A DNA stretch of 64,000 bases from Caldalkalibacillus thermarum (GTDB taxonomy: Bacteria; Bacillota; Bacilli; Caldalkalibacillales; Caldalkalibacillaceae): the NCBI RefSeq assembly GCF_014644735.1, contig NZ_BMKZ01000003.1, positions 62,001 to 126,000 on the forward strand. The letters are read 5' to 3'. A model generated the notes under the pieces. The model did not search any database. It saw nothing but the letters and a program-made list of their open reading frames with translations, and was not told the DNA's origin. This document shows, piece by piece, positions 63,296 to 64,000 of this stretch. Numbering within the stretch: the stretch's first letter is position 1; every line of letters starts with the position of its first letter. The translations under genes were made by a program, and so were the position numbers.

Positions 63296-64000
63296 CTAAG
63301 CATATTTTTCAGAACTCAAACGTTCCAAAGGAGCACAGAAAAACGTTGCTTTGTCCTGTTTCGGATGGTAATAGACGATGAGCAGGGTAGGCTGCAGCCT
63401 TACTTCTCCCGCATCCAAATAATGAGCAAGGTCAAAATCCAGGATCTCCATCATCGTATGCTTGTGCAGCTCCTGTTCAGACAGCCCCAGCCGGGCAAAG
63501 GCATCTGAAACTTTTTCCGGATTGGCTGCCAGCAGTTTAACATATGTTTTTCGCGAGGGTTTATCCAGGGATGGTTCCCACCATGTGGTCCGTGGTTTGT
63601 GTTTGTGATGCAGCAAATAGTCGTACTTCATCAACCCTTCAACGACCTGCAGGCGGCGGGTACGGCGCTGGGTGAGAAATTCATACAGACGGCGGTATAA
63701 ATCTTCCAATTGATGCCCGATCTTTGCCCAGCCCTGTGCATCCCAATAATCTCCGAATTCTTGGAAAAAATCAAAGGGAGTCTCAAACTCATATTTTGTC
63801 AGATATTTGATCGTATGATCCATCCGGTGAGCGTTCCAATATTTTTCTAGGACGTCTTCCACACGTTTTAGACGGACGACATCGTCAAAAGAGAGGACAT
63901 TGTTGTATAAAATCTCGTACGGAGCGTGATCCATGTATACATAGCCATGCTCCTCGGCCCGTTCGCGCAACCCTGTACCCCTCAACATTTTAAGAAAACC
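63296..64000 (-). CDS. B12-binding-domain radical SAM protein, C-terminal part (DUF4080; 5' end outside window)
   Basis: The minus-strand frame is open to the window end (base 64000) and gives about 234 residues of the C-terminus. It reads GFLKMLRGTGLRERAEEHGYVYMDHAPYEILYNN, then FDFFQEFGDYWDAQGWAKIG, which matches the DUF4080 region of large radical SAM enzymes with a cobalamin-binding N-terminal domain. The radical SAM cluster motif would be upstream, outside the window. Function of these proteins is not known. An internal ATG (63988) is not the start because homology continues beyond it. Confidence 0.8.
   Translation of the reverse strand, partial: GFLKMLRGTGLRERAEEHGYVYMDHAPYEILYNNVLSFDDVVRLKRVEDVLEKYWNAHRMDHTIKYLTKYEFETPFDFFQEFGDYWDAQGWAKIGHQLEDLYRRLYEFLTQRRTRRLQVVEGLMKYDYLLHHKHKPRTTWWEPSLDKPSRKTYVKLLAANPEKVSDAFARLGLSEQELHKHTMMEILDFDLAHYLDAGEVRLQPTLLIVYYHPKQDKATFFCAPLERLSSEKYA

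Overview
The window reads as a chromosomal segment of a spore-forming member of the Bacillales. The gene order recG-fapR-plsX-fab-acpP-rnc-smc-ftsY-ylxM-ffh-rpsP-khpA-rimM-trmD-rplS-lepB-rbgA is the Bacillus-type core block. Spore germination genes (cwlJ-gerQ), menaquinone genes, heme A genes and a GlcT-type PTS operon agree with this. A thermo-alkaliphilic relative such as Caldalkalibacillus is my guess from the overall protein flavour (aa3-type oxidase genes, an NhaC-type antiporter, relics of ectoine synthesis), not a demonstrated identity. I see no rRNA, tRNA, CRISPR array, prophage or intact insertion sequence.

Layout. 1-17976 (+): end of recG, then the FapR-controlled phospholipid and fatty acid cluster (fabH and fabF both included), RNase III/SMC/SRP genes, ribosomal protein and tRNA/rRNA maturation genes, signal peptidase and RbgA. 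18082-20214: divergent heme A synthase and heme O synthase. 20373-22292: a membrane-anchored subtilase with an unusual long N-terminal region. 22289-25419: a class II aldolase-type protein, a broken lipid kinase gene, small hypothetical genes and an EIIC-like membrane protein. 25538-28530: proC, cwlJ-gerQ, a small anchored protein whose ribosome binding site is buried in a hairpin, and an OsmC protein. 28690-31983: an oxidoreductase relic, a CrtI/HpnE-like FAD enzyme, a PfpI-like protein, L33 and small genes. 32029-36102: CvfC/YpgR, ilvD and a GltC-like regulator. 36239-43842: menA opposite menF-D-H-B-E; menC is not here. 44230-47824 (-): a lone ctaD, a collapsed ectABC operon and ykuK. 48275-53160: NhaC and EamA transporters, an overlapping phosphatase/fructosamine-kinase pair and a YueD-like reductase. 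53210-56982: ptsH-ptsI-crr-antiterminator, preceded by a readable RAT/terminator switch. 57266-64000: RarD and TVP38 membrane proteins, a VOC-methyltransferase fusion, a LexA-like palindrome before a radical SAM repair-like protein, a macrodomain protein, DUF1992, and the end of a B12-binding radical SAM protein.

The strongest regulatory findings are: (1) a FapR operator over the fapR promoter; (2) a RAT antiterminator overlapping a long terminator before ptsH, with a matching antiterminator gene as the fourth gene of the same operon; (3) a 12-bp hairpin that sequesters the Shine-Dalgarno of the gene at 27544; (4) a 20-bp perfect LexA-like palindrome before the photoproduct-lyase-like gene; and (5) tandem palindromes over the start region of the VOC-methyltransferase gene. 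A second theme is gene decay: at least six separate relics (lipid kinase, disulfide oxidoreductase, ectABC, metallophosphoesterase, GNAT, and a small protein with an early UGA) lie between intact genes. I did not find a clear new defence or mobile system; the best candidates for undescribed biology are the cache-like subtilase, the VOC-methyltransferase and the hairpin-controlled anchored protein.
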